Positions 34,653 through 45,120 of a stretch of DNA of 64,000 nucleotides are shown one piece after another. Location: positions 25,802,358-25,866,357 of the forward strand of contig CM034236.1 of the NCBI GenBank assembly GCA_019916065.1. Direction: 5' to 3'. This DNA comes from Vitellaria paradoxa (taxonomy: Eukaryota > Streptophyta > Magnoliopsida > Ericales > Sapotaceae). Position numbers and translations under genes: made by a program. Within the stretch, counting starts at the first letter, position 1; each line of letters starts with the position of its first letter. The notes under the pieces are model-generated. The model was given only the letters and a program-made list of their open reading frames with translations, was not told where the DNA came from and did no database searches.

Positions 34653-36978
34653 TATTGCTAGTCCCTAGCAATGTGTGCAATCAAACCATGAGGTATAAGA
34701 ACAAATGCAAGGGCACCCACAACATGTAAGCTCTTATTCAAATCGAAATAAGACAAAATAAAAACTAACCAAGGTGATGTCCGTTTTCGTGGGAGACACA
34801 CGACCACACTTAGCGCGTGAGGCAAGTCCTTTAAACCCCTAGGTTCCCCCTAGTGGACGAGTAAGGTCTCGTGAGGGTTTGCAGTGATGCTACCCACAAA
34901 CATCTATGGTATGGTCTCAAGGTGTCAAAGAGTGATTAAGGTCAGTAACGAATCAAGTTCAAGCTCAACAAGTCACAAAACTTAAATATCATGTGTAATT
35001 CCCAAGTTCTAAGCATGAATACATGCACTATCAAAGTTGGAAAAGCATGTGTGCAAAACAGTGTCATTTATTCAACAAGGTCTCGAGAGCATAATCGGAA
35101 CTAAGTTTTGACTTCAAAAGCTCACAAGGTAGATCACTCATAGAAAGAAACTCACTCATTAAGGGTTCACTCATACCTATGAGCACACAATGCAATGCTC
35201 TCCTAGTTGCACACAACCACACGAATAAGTGAGTGAATTGAATTGAAGTTCCGCATGGATAGCTCATACCAAAAATAAGTTCCAATGCCATGCAATAGAT
35301 TACACCACATAACCTACACAAGGCCACTACATGCACACACAAGAGTTGCTCGCTTAGAATCCACTAGGTCTTTGATCCGGTTGTAACTTGGCCAGGGGTA
35401 TTGGTTAACAATGGAAGATATAGAAATCAAAACACATGTCTTGGGATAAAGATGTTCAAGTACGTACAAGTCCCAAACTACCCATTTCCTTTCTATACCC
35501 TAACCAACGACATGAAGCTTATTCACAAACTTGCAAACTACTTTTGGGACACTCTTAGCAACCACATTACAAAACATAAATCCCACAATTGCATAAACAA
35601 AAGGAATGAGAAAATATTTTTTTTTTCTTTTTTTTTTTTTTTTTTTTAAACATGATCAATGAACTATACAATGCATGAATTCTCATCCCAACATTCACCC
35701 TCATTTGACTCTCAAAAGCTTACATTCCCAACCCCACATTCCCAACTTAGACTTTGAGGCACTTTCATAGCCCAAGACATGCGAGGGTTAGGCTTAAAGT
35801 GTGTGAATAGGGTACAGGGGACATTATGTGTGAGGCGAATAAAAAAAAAGAATACTTTATATCACACACTTCAGTTTGAGGCTTCAAGTGGGTTCCTAGG
35901 ACACTTTCATATCAAGAAAGGATAAAAAGGCTCAAATTAACAAAGAGGGCCTAGCATCATGTTCTAAGCTCACAAACAACTCATATGCGCCAAATGACTA
36001 CTCATGCAAGTGTGTGCGATGCAACTGGGGCATTGAAAACCAAAATAGAGAACAATTGAGCTGAAATAATGTGCAACCCCTCTTGAAAAGAAAAATAGCT
36101 CTAAAGCTCACCACTAGAAAGGGTATAAGTCTCTACCTAGTCCAAGGATGCTCAATTGACCAATGTTACATAAAATTCACTCTTAAGCACATAAGTTCTT
36201 CCGTGATAGCCAAAAGTGCATAAGGTCATGACACACTCAACTTAAATTAAGTTTTCTATCAAAGCTTGAACAAGACTCACTTATCACTCTCTCGCTCAAA
36301 TTCACAATCAACCAAACCAAAAAGGGCCAACATGCAAGTACAAATGTGCTAACTCATGTATGTAAGCTCAAAGATGCTCAAAATTTAAAAAATTTGATAA
36401 TTTTAGCACAAAGGGTCATCATGCGAACTCTACCCCCCAACCTAAACTAAACATTGTCCTCAATGTGAGAACTATGAAGCATATGTAGGTCCGTAGTGTG
36501 CAAAGTAAGCATGATGATGATGAGCATAAAGAGTAATCAATTTTGAACACATAAGCCAAGCATGCACCCAAAACAAGAATCCCTATAAGCAATAAAGAAC
36601 ACCCCCCAACCTAGTTTCTACAGCACTTCCAACAACAACCAACAACATATACCCAAGTGTTATGCTCAAAATGTAGAAACAGAAGGTAAAAAGGGTGGAT
36701 ATTACCTCAAGAGCTTCCTTATTTGAAGAAAGAAACAAACTATACAAGAGAAAAGGTTAGAAAGAAAATAAAAGAAAATAAAGGGAGAATAAGACAAGAG
36801 AAATAGTTAGTACACAGGAAAAAAAAATAAGAGAAGAAAATCAAACCAAAAAAAAAAAAAAACATAAGAAAATAAGAAAAAGAAAACTCTAATCTACTAT
36901 GTACAAAGGCAACAAAGAAGAAGAGTTATCCAACACCCTTGCCATCCCATGCATCCACAAATCAACGAGCGGAACAAA
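34653..36978 (-). other. Element A non-coding region between third ORF and 3' LTR
   Basis: About 2.3 kb without a credible protein frame. It is broadly alignable with 61200-63580 of element B, including ttggggggtagagttcgc (about 36430 in A, 61811 in B) and a poly-T/A tract (35615-35648). The two purine-rich ttggggggt sites could be extra polypurine-like tracts. Confidence 0.7.
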
Positions 36979-38297
36979 CTACGGGCTGTCCGGGCGATCA
37001 AAAGATGGGTCAGGAGGAGGTGGAGCAGTAGGACCCAAAGCACGAAGAGCGACTAGAATCGAATCCAGAGTGACACCCTGAGATTCCAGAAGACAACGCT
37101 GGGCAGCTTGCTCCGCAGGCAATCCTATCCAAGGATCGACGTTGGGCAGCTTGCTCCGTTTCCATATGTTGCAACCTATCATTCATACCCCGAAGAAGAT
37201 CACGCTGTAACACTACGGCATGAGGACGGGGAAGAATATCCGGCACCGGTGGTGTAGAAGAGGTAGAAGGTCCCGCATCAGAAAAAGACGACTCACGCAT
37301 ACGCAGTTGAGCGATGCGCCTGGCACCAGTAGACTCAGAGATCAGGACAGAAGGACGAACAGTGCGAGCGGTCTCATCAACAGTCACGTCGAATTGTGCC
37401 AAAAGTTTCGTGATGAGACCACCAAAAGGCAATACAGACCGGCCAGTAGTAACTCCCGCACGCTGAATGATAGTGTCAAAGAGCACGGAAGCAAGGTCAA
37501 TAGGAACGTCTATAGCAATAGCATAAAGCAACAATGCCCGCTCACGACTAATCAAATCATCATGGACAAGCGGGAAAATCTGGCTACAAGACAGCTCATG
37601 AAGAACACGGTAGAAAGAGCTTAAGTTCTTTTTGGAAAATTGAAGAGCAGGGCCCCAAGTCCTAAGAGCACCATCAGACAGAGCTCTAGCCAACATGTCA
37701 CGGGAAGGGCGAGACTCCTCTGGAAAAGGGTACCCGGGGTCAGCCACCCGTGGAATATCTAAGAATGAAGCAATGGTGGATGCTTTGAAACGAAGACGCC
37801 GCCCCCGAACCCGCACAAGAATCTGTGAAACTCCCGAACCAGAAGGATAAACTTTGACATTAGAATAGAACTCCCGCACAAGCATTGGATCAGCGGAGGC
37901 ACGAAAAGTCATCGCTCTAACCCAACCGCGGCCAACGAGGATAGTACGAAGATCAGGGAAAATCGGTCAGTCGAATGCCCCGTTCACACAACACGGGCTT
38001 GTGGCTCCAATAACTATCAAACCATGCCTGGCGGTTCTGATTTCTAAACCGAGTATGATCAAAAAGCAATTCTTCCTCATCGTTGTCCATTACATCTTCA
38101 GAGCTTGAATTTTCAGGAGTAGTGGAGGAAACATTATCAGATGAAGTAGCAACAACCTCCTCGGAAAGCTCAACCTCTTCACCCTCGGAAGAAGAAGAAG
38201 AAGTAGATGGTGCATGAGCAGGTCGCCTCTTAAAATGAGCATTACGAGAAGTTCCACCCAAATCCCCCTTACGTGCATGTTTCCTTGACCGTGGCAT
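36979..38297 (-). pseudogene. Element A third ORF (plant transposon-protein-like domain)
   Basis: Lies downstream of integrase, where Athila elements carry their so-called env-like ORF. Starts at ATG 38297 (MPRSRKHARKGDLGG) with a basic N-terminus and a Ser/Glu-rich acidic stretch (STSSSSSEGEEVELSEE). The conserved domain follows: SHKPVLCERGIRL, GRGWVRAMTF, ADPMLVREFYSNVKV, ELSCSQIFPLVHDD, RSVLPFGGLITKLL. It ends Pro-rich (LGPTAPPPPDPSFDRP). A 1-bp insertion near 37955 and a frameshift near 37110 break it. The domain resembles the 'putative plant transposon protein' family; I see no signal peptide or membrane segment, so an envelope role is not supported. Confidence 0.75.
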
Positions 38298-39277
38298 AGC
38301 TTTAAAATAGCCCAAAATACGCAATCGCCACAACAACTTCAAGTTTCCAAACCAACAAAGAATGTTCCTCACAAATGCCCAACAAATTAGACTCACCACT
38401 TGAGATTGGCAAAATATCAAACACGTGGTAGGCGCACGTTGGTTCCACTTGCACACACCTCAAAAATCAAGTCCCCAAAGCTAAAAGCAACCTTCTTCCA
38501 CCCAAAAGCATGTAATTAAGAGCACAACATCAAATAGCAATCTCTACCCGACTTGGGCATTTACACAAACACTTGATAGGCACCTTGCGAACACACCTTA
38601 CACAAGAAGCAACTTCATATCCAAACCGCCCAAAATCAGCAAATCAACTCCAAAATCAGTAAATGAGCTGAAACTAAAGTCAAAACTCATAGCCCATGCA
38701 CCACACAATGGATCTCCAACTTACCGTCAAAAAGGAGAAAAGAAAAAACAAAAAACCATGACGTCCACCATGCAACACATACCAAAAAATAGGAAGAACC
38801 AGCTGGTAAAAACAGCTTAGCACAACCAAAGGAAGCAGAAAATCAGCTTAGATGGAAGAAGAAACATAGATACCAAAGGTGGGAAGGTGAAGCTCACGGG
38901 TGAAGGGGAAGAGCATAAGCACGGGTGTGTGCTGGAATGGCACGGGTGGGTGCTGGAATTAGAGGGAAATAACAGATTGATGAAGGTCACGTGACCTTGT
39001 AAAGAGGCACATGCCAGCTTGGGCGCCCATGTGGGAATGTGGGGCGCCCATCAGGGGACACGGGCGCCCATGCTATAGGTGGGGCGCCCCACTTGAGCTG
39101 AAACAGCAGAAATTTTTTTTTTTTTTTTTAAATACCAAAGTATAGAGAAGAGCAAGTCAAGACACAAATCGACACTCATTCATACCAAACTTCAAAACAA
39201 TAATTCTCTAATCTAAGACAAAACCAAACAAAACAAAAGGAAATAAACTACTATTTACAAACTAGGACTCTAGACTT
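38298..39277 (-). other. Element A spacer between pol and third ORF
   Basis: Non-coding, about 1 kb. Contains a second cluster of GGGCGCCC (39018-39090; four exact copies) next to a T-run (39112-39129). Confidence 0.7.
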
Positions 39278-41038
39278 TCATTCGAAAGAAGGTGGGTCGA
39301 TCAACTCCCACGTCTCGATCTCAGCCACGAAACTCTCCAAGTATGGCTTGAGACGATGGCCATTCACTTTGAAAATAGTGTTGTTGCGTGGGTTATGCAC
39401 CTCACACACACCATGCTCTGAAATAGAAGTGATGACAAAGGGACCCGACCATCGAGACCTTAACTTCCCCGGAAAAAAATGTAACCTAGAGTTGTACAAC
39501 AAGACTCTTTGGCCCACCTGAAAGGATTTCCTAAGAATGTGTCTATCATGCAAATCCTTCATTTTAGCCTTGGCAATCTTTGCATTCTCGAAAGCATCAT
39601 TTCGTAATTCATCAAGCTCATTCAATTGAAGCTTCCTAAAAGTGCCGGCATCATCTAGACTTTCATTGAATTGCCGGATTGCCCAGTAGGCTCGATGCTC
39701 CATCTCAACGGGTAGATGGCAAGCCTTGCCATAAACAAGACGATAGGGAGACATGCCTAAAATAGTCTTATAAGCCGTACGATATGCCCACAACGCATCA
39801 ACTAGCCGCAAAGACCAATCTTTACGTGTGGGATTAACCGTTTTCTCAAGAATACCTTTGATCTCCCTATTTGCCAATTCAACCTGGCCACTATTTTGGG
39901 GATGATAAGGAGTCCCCACCTTATGAGTTACACCATATCTATGCATTAAGATACCCACAGGCCGATTGCAAAAATGCTTACCACCATCACTAATGATGGC
40001 CCGGGGCATCCCAAAACGTGAAAAGATATACTCTTTCAAGAATTTGACCACCACACGATGGTCATTAGTGCGAGTGGCAATGGTTTCTACCCATTTAGAA
40101 ACATAATCTACGGCCACAAGAATATACTCAAAACCAAACGATATAGGAAACGGGCCCATAAAGTCTATCCCCCAACAATCAAAAATTTCCAAAATAATGA
40201 CAGGATTTTGGGGCATTTCATTTTGTTTGGAAAGGGCCCCTAATCGTTGGCATCGGTCACACCTCAAACAGAAGTTATGCACATCCTTGAACATCGAGGG
40301 CCAATAAAATCCGCTTTGAAGGATCTTAGCGGTAGTTTTCTTGGCAGAGAAATGACCCCCGCAAGCCAAGGCATGGCAAAACTCAATGACACTAGAAATC
40401 TCACTATCCGGAATGCATCGTCTCACAATTTGGTCAGAGTAATACTTATAAAGGTAAGGCTCATCCCAAAAGAAGCTACGCACATTGCGTAGGAACTTAA
40501 CTCTGTCAACTTTCGCCCATTGCGAAGGCATCTGGCCAGTCACTAAAAAATTAGCAATGTCTGCATACCAAGGAAGATGATCAGAAGAAGTAGTGCTTAT
40601 GTGCATGATATGCTCAACAGGGAAATGTTCATTAATTGGGTGGTCACTCGATTCAGACAGATGAAGTGGCAAGCGTGACAAGTGGTCAGCCACCACATTC
40701 TCTACTCCTTTCTTATCTTTAATCTCCAAATCAAACTCTTGAAGGAGTAGCATCCATCTAATCAGACGAGGCTTGGCCTCTTTTTTGGCAAGAAGATATT
40801 TCAGAGCTGCGTGGTCAGTAAACACTGTGACACGAGATCCCACCAAATATGACCTAAACTTGTCGAGGGCAAATACTACTGCTAGAAGCTCCTTTTCCGT
40901 AGTGGTATAATTCACTTGAGCTTCGTTAAGAGTCTTACTAGCATAGTAAATGACAACAGGCTTCCCCTCTCTCCTTTGCCCTAAAACAGCTCCCACTGCG
41001 AAATCACTCGCATCACACATAAGCTCGAATGGTAAAGA
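39278..41038 (-). CDS. Element A RNase H-integrase part of pol
   Basis: Open from the codon after TAG 41039-41041 to TAG at 39278-39280. RNase [52 protein letters not shown]. Integrase: His/Cys zinc finger (HALACGGHF...CLRCDRCQR, about 40390-40255), catalytic Asp in [10 protein letters not shown], Asp in [10 protein letters not shown], Glu in [13 protein letters not shown], then a C-terminal SH3-like part ([16 protein letters not shown]). No chromodomain, as expected for Athila. All catalytic residues are present. It is the same frame as the upstream protease-RT segment, so translation would need readthrough of the TAG. Confidence 0.92.
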   Translation of the reverse strand, partial: SLPFELMCDASDFAVGAVLGQRREGKPVVIYYASKTLNEAQVNYTTTEKELLAVVFALDKFRSYLVGSRVTVFTDHAALKYLLAKKEAKPRLIRWMLLLQEFDLEIKDKKGVENVVADHLSRLPLHLSESSDHPINEHFPVEHIMHISTTSSDHLPWYADIANFLVTGQMPSQWAKVDRVKFLRNVRSFFWDEPYLYKYYSDQIVRRCIPDSEISSVIEFCHALACGGHFSAKKTTAKILQSGFYWPSMFKDVHNFCLRCDRCQRLGALSKQNEMPQNPVIILEIFDCWGIDFMGPFPISFGFEYILVAVDYVSKWVETIATRTNDHRVVVKFLKEYIFSRFGMPRAIISDGGKHFCNRPVGILMHRYGVTHKVGTPYHPQNSGQVELANREIKGILEKTVNPTRKDWSLRLVDALWAYRTAYKTILGMSPYRLVYGKACHLPVEMEHRAYWAIRQFNESLDDAGTFRKLQLNELDELRNDAFENAKIAKAKMKDLHDRHILRKSFQVGQRVLLYNSRLHFFPGKLRSRWSGPFVITSISEHGVCEVHNPRNNTIFKVNGHRLKPYLESFVAEIETWELIDPPSFE

Positions 41039-42922
41039 CTAGTCCGGGCTTTGGACAATTGGTGCAGTGGTGAGTAGGTGTTTAAGTCTGTCAAACGCCT
41101 CTTGGCATGAGGTTGTCCACTCAAAAGGAACATCGTTAGACAACAATGAGCATAAGGACCGGGCAATAGAACTAAAAGACTGGATGAATCGCCGATAAAA
41201 ACCGGCATGGCCAAGGAATGATCTCACGTCTTTCACACATCTAGGGGTAGGCAAATTTTGAATCAACTCTACTTTTGCTTTGTCAACCTTGATCCCCTGA
41301 CATGATACTATATGCCCCAAAACTATCCCTTGTTGTACCATGAAATGGCACTTTTCCCAGTTCAGCACCAAATTACTCTCCTCACAACACACTAACACCT
41401 TTTCAAGGTTGGACAAGCACTCATCAAATGTATCACCATAAACAGAGAAATCATCCATGAACACTTCCAAGAACCGCTCGACCATGTCACTGAAAATGCT
41501 CATCACACACCTTTGAAAAGTCACAGGTGCGTTACATAACCCAAACGGCATGCGTCTATACGCAAATGTGCCGAATGGACATGTGAAAGTGGTCTTTTCT
41601 TGGTCCTCTAGTGCTATCTCAACCTGATTATATCCTGAATACCCATCTAGGAAGCAATAGAAGGATTTTCCTGCTACTCTCTCAAGCACCTGGTCTAGAA
41701 AGGGAAGTGGAAAATGATCTTTCCGAGTCACCGCATTCAAGCGTCTATAATCAATGCACATACGCCACCCAGTCTGGGTATGTTGAGGCACTAACTCACC
41801 TTTCTCATTCTCAACCACAGTGACGCCTGACTTCTTAGGAACAACCTGAGTAGGACTCACCCACTTCGAATCAGAGATGGGGTAAATGATACCCGTATCG
41901 AGCAACTTAAGCACCTCCCCTTTTACAACTTCCTTCATATTAGGATTTAGCCGTCTTTGCATTTGCCTCACCGGCTTAGCATCATCTTCGAGGTATATAT
42001 GATGAGAACATACTAAGGGACTGATACCTCGAAGATCCGCCACAGTCCAACCCAATGCTCGACGGTGAGCACTCAACACTGCTAACAATCTCACTTCCTG
42101 TTCTTTCTCCAAACTTGCTGACACTACTACAGGAAATGTCTCACCCTCCCCTAGGAATGCATATTTAAGCTCACTCGGTAATGGTTTCCTAGAGGGGCAA
42201 GGGGGACACTCAATTGATGGTTTGGGCTTAATCAAGGAAGGCTCCAAAGACTCAAAAATTGGTACCCAACCACTAGCTACCATGACATTCTCAGTCTCTT
42301 CTATCAACTCTCCAGCATACCTGCAATTCTCTCCATCCAACACGACACATCTCTCACTCCTCACTAAAGCACACTCCAAAGGGTCCTCCAAGTAAGACTT
42401 CTCAAAGTACTCCTCACTCAAGGCATGGATCACATCCACCTCCCTAATATCCTCATACTCTCCCATTTGCTTTCCTACCCGAAAGATATTCATCTCCATG
42501 GTCATATTCCCAAACGAAAGTTTCATTACCCCACTTCTACAATTGATCACCGCATTCGATGTAGCAAGAAAGGGTCTACTGAGTATTACCGGAATAGATT
42601 GAGTAGGGTTTGAAATGGGTTGAGTGTCCAAAACTATGAAATCAACTGGAAAGTAGAACTTGTCTACTTGAACCAGTACATCTTCCACTACACCCCTAGG
42701 CATTTTCACTGAACGATCAGCCAATTGCAATGTCACTCTGGTGGGTTTCAGCTCACCTAAGCCTAGTTGCTGATAAACAGTGTAAGGCAATAGGTTGACA
42801 CTAGCACCCAAGTCCAGTAGAGCTCTGTCTACAATGTGATTTCCTATGATGCAGGAAATGGTTGGACACCTTGGATCCTTATACTTAGGGGGTGTCTCCC
42901 GCTGGATTATGGCACTGGCTTG
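41039..42922 (-). CDS. Element A protease-reverse transcriptase part of pol
   Basis: Open frame between the TAA ending gag (42923-42925) and TAG 41039-41041. Aspartic protease: GASVNLLPYTVYQQLGLGE near 42810, with LADRSVKMPRG. RT: GWRMCIDYRRLNAVTRKDHF (about 41760), YCFLDGYSGYNQVEIAL (about 41660), MPFGLCNAPVTFQRCVM, active site FMDDFSVYG (about 41465), VLGHIVSCQGI, VRSFLGHAGFYRRFI. FMDDF is the usual Athila form of the YXDD box. It ends QSPD then TAG, where element B has the identical stop; Trp is the likely ancestral residue. Confidence 0.92.
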   Translation of the reverse strand, partial: QASAIIQRETPPKYKDPRCPTISCIIGNHIVDRALLDLGASVNLLPYTVYQQLGLGELKPTRVTLQLADRSVKMPRGVVEDVLVQVDKFYFPVDFIVLDTQPISNPTQSIPVILSRPFLATSNAVINCRSGVMKLSFGNMTMEMNIFRVGKQMGEYEDIREVDVIHALSEEYFEKSYLEDPLECALVRSERCVVLDGENCRYAGELIEETENVMVASGWVPIFESLEPSLIKPKPSIECPPCPSRKPLPSELKYAFLGEGETFPVVVSASLEKEQEVRLLAVLSAHRRALGWTVADLRGISPLVCSHHIYLEDDAKPVRQMQRRLNPNMKEVVKGEVLKLLDTGIIYPISDSKWVSPTQVVPKKSGVTVVENEKGELVPQHTQTGWRMCIDYRRLNAVTRKDHFPLPFLDQVLERVAGKSFYCFLDGYSGYNQVEIALEDQEKTTFTCPFGTFAYRRMPFGLCNAPVTFQRCVMSIFSDMVERFLEVFMDDFSVYGDTFDECLSNLEKVLVCCEESNLVLNWEKCHFMVQQGIVLGHIVSCQGIKVDKAKVELIQNLPTPRCVKDVRSFLGHAGFYRRFIQSFSSIARSLCSLLSNDVPFEWTTSCQEAFDRLKHLLTTAPIVQSPD

Positions 42923-44860
42923 TTATGTCAAGAAAGCCTTTTCCTTGACATTGAGCCTCCTCTTCACAGTGCACATATCCTTGAGAAACTTAGCATAAGA
43001 AGGGTTCTGCTTGATGGCCTCAAGTAACGGGATGTTGATTCTCACTTGTTTGAACATCTCATAAATTTCTGAGTTCAACATCTCATTCTTGCCCTTTGCT
43101 AATCTCTGGGGAAAAGGTGGTCTAGGCATGTGCTCAACAGGCTGGTCTATTGGCCTAACCAATGGCCCCTCACTGGTTTCCCCATCGCTCTCTTTTTCAA
43201 CCTCTCCATTCTCTTTCTCTCCACTCCCAATCTTTTCGACATCTCCACTGTCCTTTGAACCCAACTGTTCACTAGGAGTATTGGCTCTAGGGTCAATCGG
43301 CTTTTGAATGATTTTACCACTCCGCAAAGTGGTAACAGCTTGAACTTGCTCATGTGAGGTAGCACCCGAGGTCGACGACTCAGTCATGTTCGCCTGGCCT
43401 TTCGGGTTGGGAAAAGGTTGTGTTGGGAGTTTACCACTCTGAGTGGTACTCATAGCCTGGGTCAACTTAGAGACTTGACCCTTGATGTCATCCAAAGCCC
43501 GAGTTACTTGATTGTTGATGTTCAGTTGTTGTTGCATAAATTGATTAAGAGTATCATCAATTGGTCTCTTATGTGGTGGTTGGTATGCAACAGAACTGGG
43601 CTGTTGGAATTGGGATGATGGTAAAGGAGGTGGTTGCTGAAATGGTTGTCCCGAATTATCATTCCTCCAGGAGAAACTGGGATGGTTCCTCCACCCTGGG
43701 GAATAAGCATTGGAAGCTTGGTTTCCACTTTGATAAGGGACATGTCCACTTTGGGTATAAGGAGCATTACTTTGACCCCTATTCGGGAATGGACGATTTG
43801 GTGCATTGTTAATGTAAGCTTGACCATAGGCTATCTCCCTAAGCAAAGGCAATTCGGGGCACGAATTTGCATCATGCCCCATTTGATCACAAGCGGCGCA
43901 AACCACTTTCTTCTCAACCAACTTTTCCTTGTTCTTCAGTTCAAGGGACTCAAGCTTATGTTGCAAGGCGGATAACCTAGCCCGTAAATCGTCACTCTCA
44001 CTCAACTCTAATTGGCGACTAGGTATCGAATACCTCTGTTCAGAAGATGAGGGTGGTCCAATTTCCCAATCATTTGAATCTTCGGCTACCATGTCAAAGA
44101 AATCCATGGCATCCTCCGCAGTCTTATCAAACAGGGTACCATTGCACATGGTTGAGACAAGTTGTTTGAGACTGGGAGTTAAAGACTCATGCAATATACT
44201 CACTAACCTCCATGGCTCAAATCCGTGGTGAGGACAAGCCATAAAGAGGTCCTTAAACCTCTCCCACGCACGACAGAAATTCTCATTAGACTTGCATGAA
44301 AAAGTGGTGATCTGTCGCCTATAGTGTTGAGTCTTTTGAGTTGGAAAATACTTCTTCAGAAACTCGATTTGCATTTCGCGCCAAGTTCCAATGGAACGAG
44401 GGCGAAGGGAGCTAAGCCACAGTTTGGCTTTGTCCTTAAGGGAAAATGGGAACAGTTGGAGTCGGACAACATCCTCATTAGCATTCGGGTCTACACAGGT
44501 GTTAGATACTTCCTCAAACTCTCTCAAGTGGTTATACGGATTTTCAGAATCAAGACCATGGAAATTAGGTAGGAGTTGGATGATTCCTGGTCTTAAGGTA
44601 AAATTGCCCCTGTTCAAAGGCAAAATGATGCAGGAAGGTGTGGTTTGCCTAACCGGGTTAAGGTGATCCCTAATCCTCCTAATTTCCGGAGCTCCATCAT
44701 CCCCATTTACACTTCCATCCCCTTCTAAATTTGCCATTAAGTTGGACGATTGGGAGTTTGTGGCTGACGCTAAGATATGGGGATCTAAAGGCTCACGAAT
44801 GTAAGAAGGGTTACTATGATCGAGAATGACTTCGACAACCTTGCCTGTCCTCAAAAACAT
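42923..44860 (-). CDS. Element A gag
   Basis: 645-codon open frame starting MFLRTGKVVEVILDHSN. The capsid core has PNFHGLDSENPYNHLREFE, LFPFSLKDKAKLWLSSLRP and FLKKYFPTQKT (Retrotrans_gag type); the nucleocapsid has one CCHC knuckle (CAACDQMGHDANSC, about 43900-43860); then a long Gln/Pro/Asn-rich linker and an acidic segment. The TAA at 42923-42925 corresponds to GAA in element B, so the private stop cuts an ancestral gag-pol fusion. Downstream codons continue in the same frame into protease. Confidence 0.92.
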   Translation of the reverse strand: MFLRTGKVVEVILDHSNPSYIREPLDPHILASATNSQSSNLMANLEGDGSVNGDDGAPEIRRIRDHLNPVRQTTPSCIILPLNRGNFTLRPGIIQLLPNFHGLDSENPYNHLREFEEVSNTCVDPNANEDVVRLQLFPFSLKDKAKLWLSSLRPRSIGTWREMQIEFLKKYFPTQKTQHYRRQITTFSCKSNENFCRAWERFKDLFMACPHHGFEPWRLVSILHESLTPSLKQLVSTMCNGTLFDKTAEDAMDFFDMVAEDSNDWEIGPPSSSEQRYSIPSRQLELSESDDLRARLSALQHKLESLELKNKEKLVEKKVVCAACDQMGHDANSCPELPLLREIAYGQAYINNAPNRPFPNRGQSNAPYTQSGHVPYQSGNQASNAYSPGWRNHPSFSWRNDNSGQPFQQPPPLPSSQFQQPSSVAYQPPHKRPIDDTLNQFMQQQLNINNQVTRALDDIKGQVSKLTQAMSTTQSGKLPTQPFPNPKGQANMTESSTSGATSHEQVQAVTTLRSGKIIQKPIDPRANTPSEQLGSKDSGDVEKIGSGEKENGEVEKESDGETSEGPLVRPIDQPVEHMPRPPFPQRLAKGKNEMLNSEIYEMFKQVRINIPLLEAIKQNPSYAKFLKDMCTVKRRLNVKEKAFLT

Positions 44861-45096
44861 GCAGTGGATTACTAACCTAAGTCTGTTTGGTTTGTTGTTG
44901 TGTTTTTTTTTTTTTTTTTTTCACAAATCTAAAAGAAGGAAAATCCTAAAATTAGAGAAAAGGAATTAAAATAAAAAAATGAAATATACAAAAGAAAAGA
45001 AATAAGGAACGATATCACCTGGAAGTCCAAATGTAACCGCACCAGCAAGTGCTTTCATCCACAAGCTCTCTGAGTTCAGCACACACACACCGTTGT
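44861..45096 (-). other. Element A leader between primer site and gag
   Basis: About 235 bp, with a T-run at 44906-44922. Conserved with 48311-48528 of element B (tgaaagcacYtgctggtgcgg on the element strand). Confidence 0.8.
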
Positions 45097-45114
45097 TCCC
45101 CGGCAACGGCACCA
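45097..45114 (-). other. Element A primer-binding site, tRNA-Asp type
   Basis: Minus strand TGGTGCCGTTGCCGGGGA, one change from the 3' end complement of tRNA-Asp (TGGCGCCGTTGCCGGGGA). It lies six bases from the LTR end, a spacing common to Athila/Tat elements. Confidence 0.85.
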
Positions 45115-45120
45115 AAAACT

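Noticed and set aside
35064..35342. Small frame conserved between element A (35064-35342) and element B (62895-63206), about 92-103 residues
   Set aside because: It opens with TTG, and by-eye comparison gives about 10 replacement and 5 silent differences, roughly neutral. The surrounding non-coding DNA is equally alignable.
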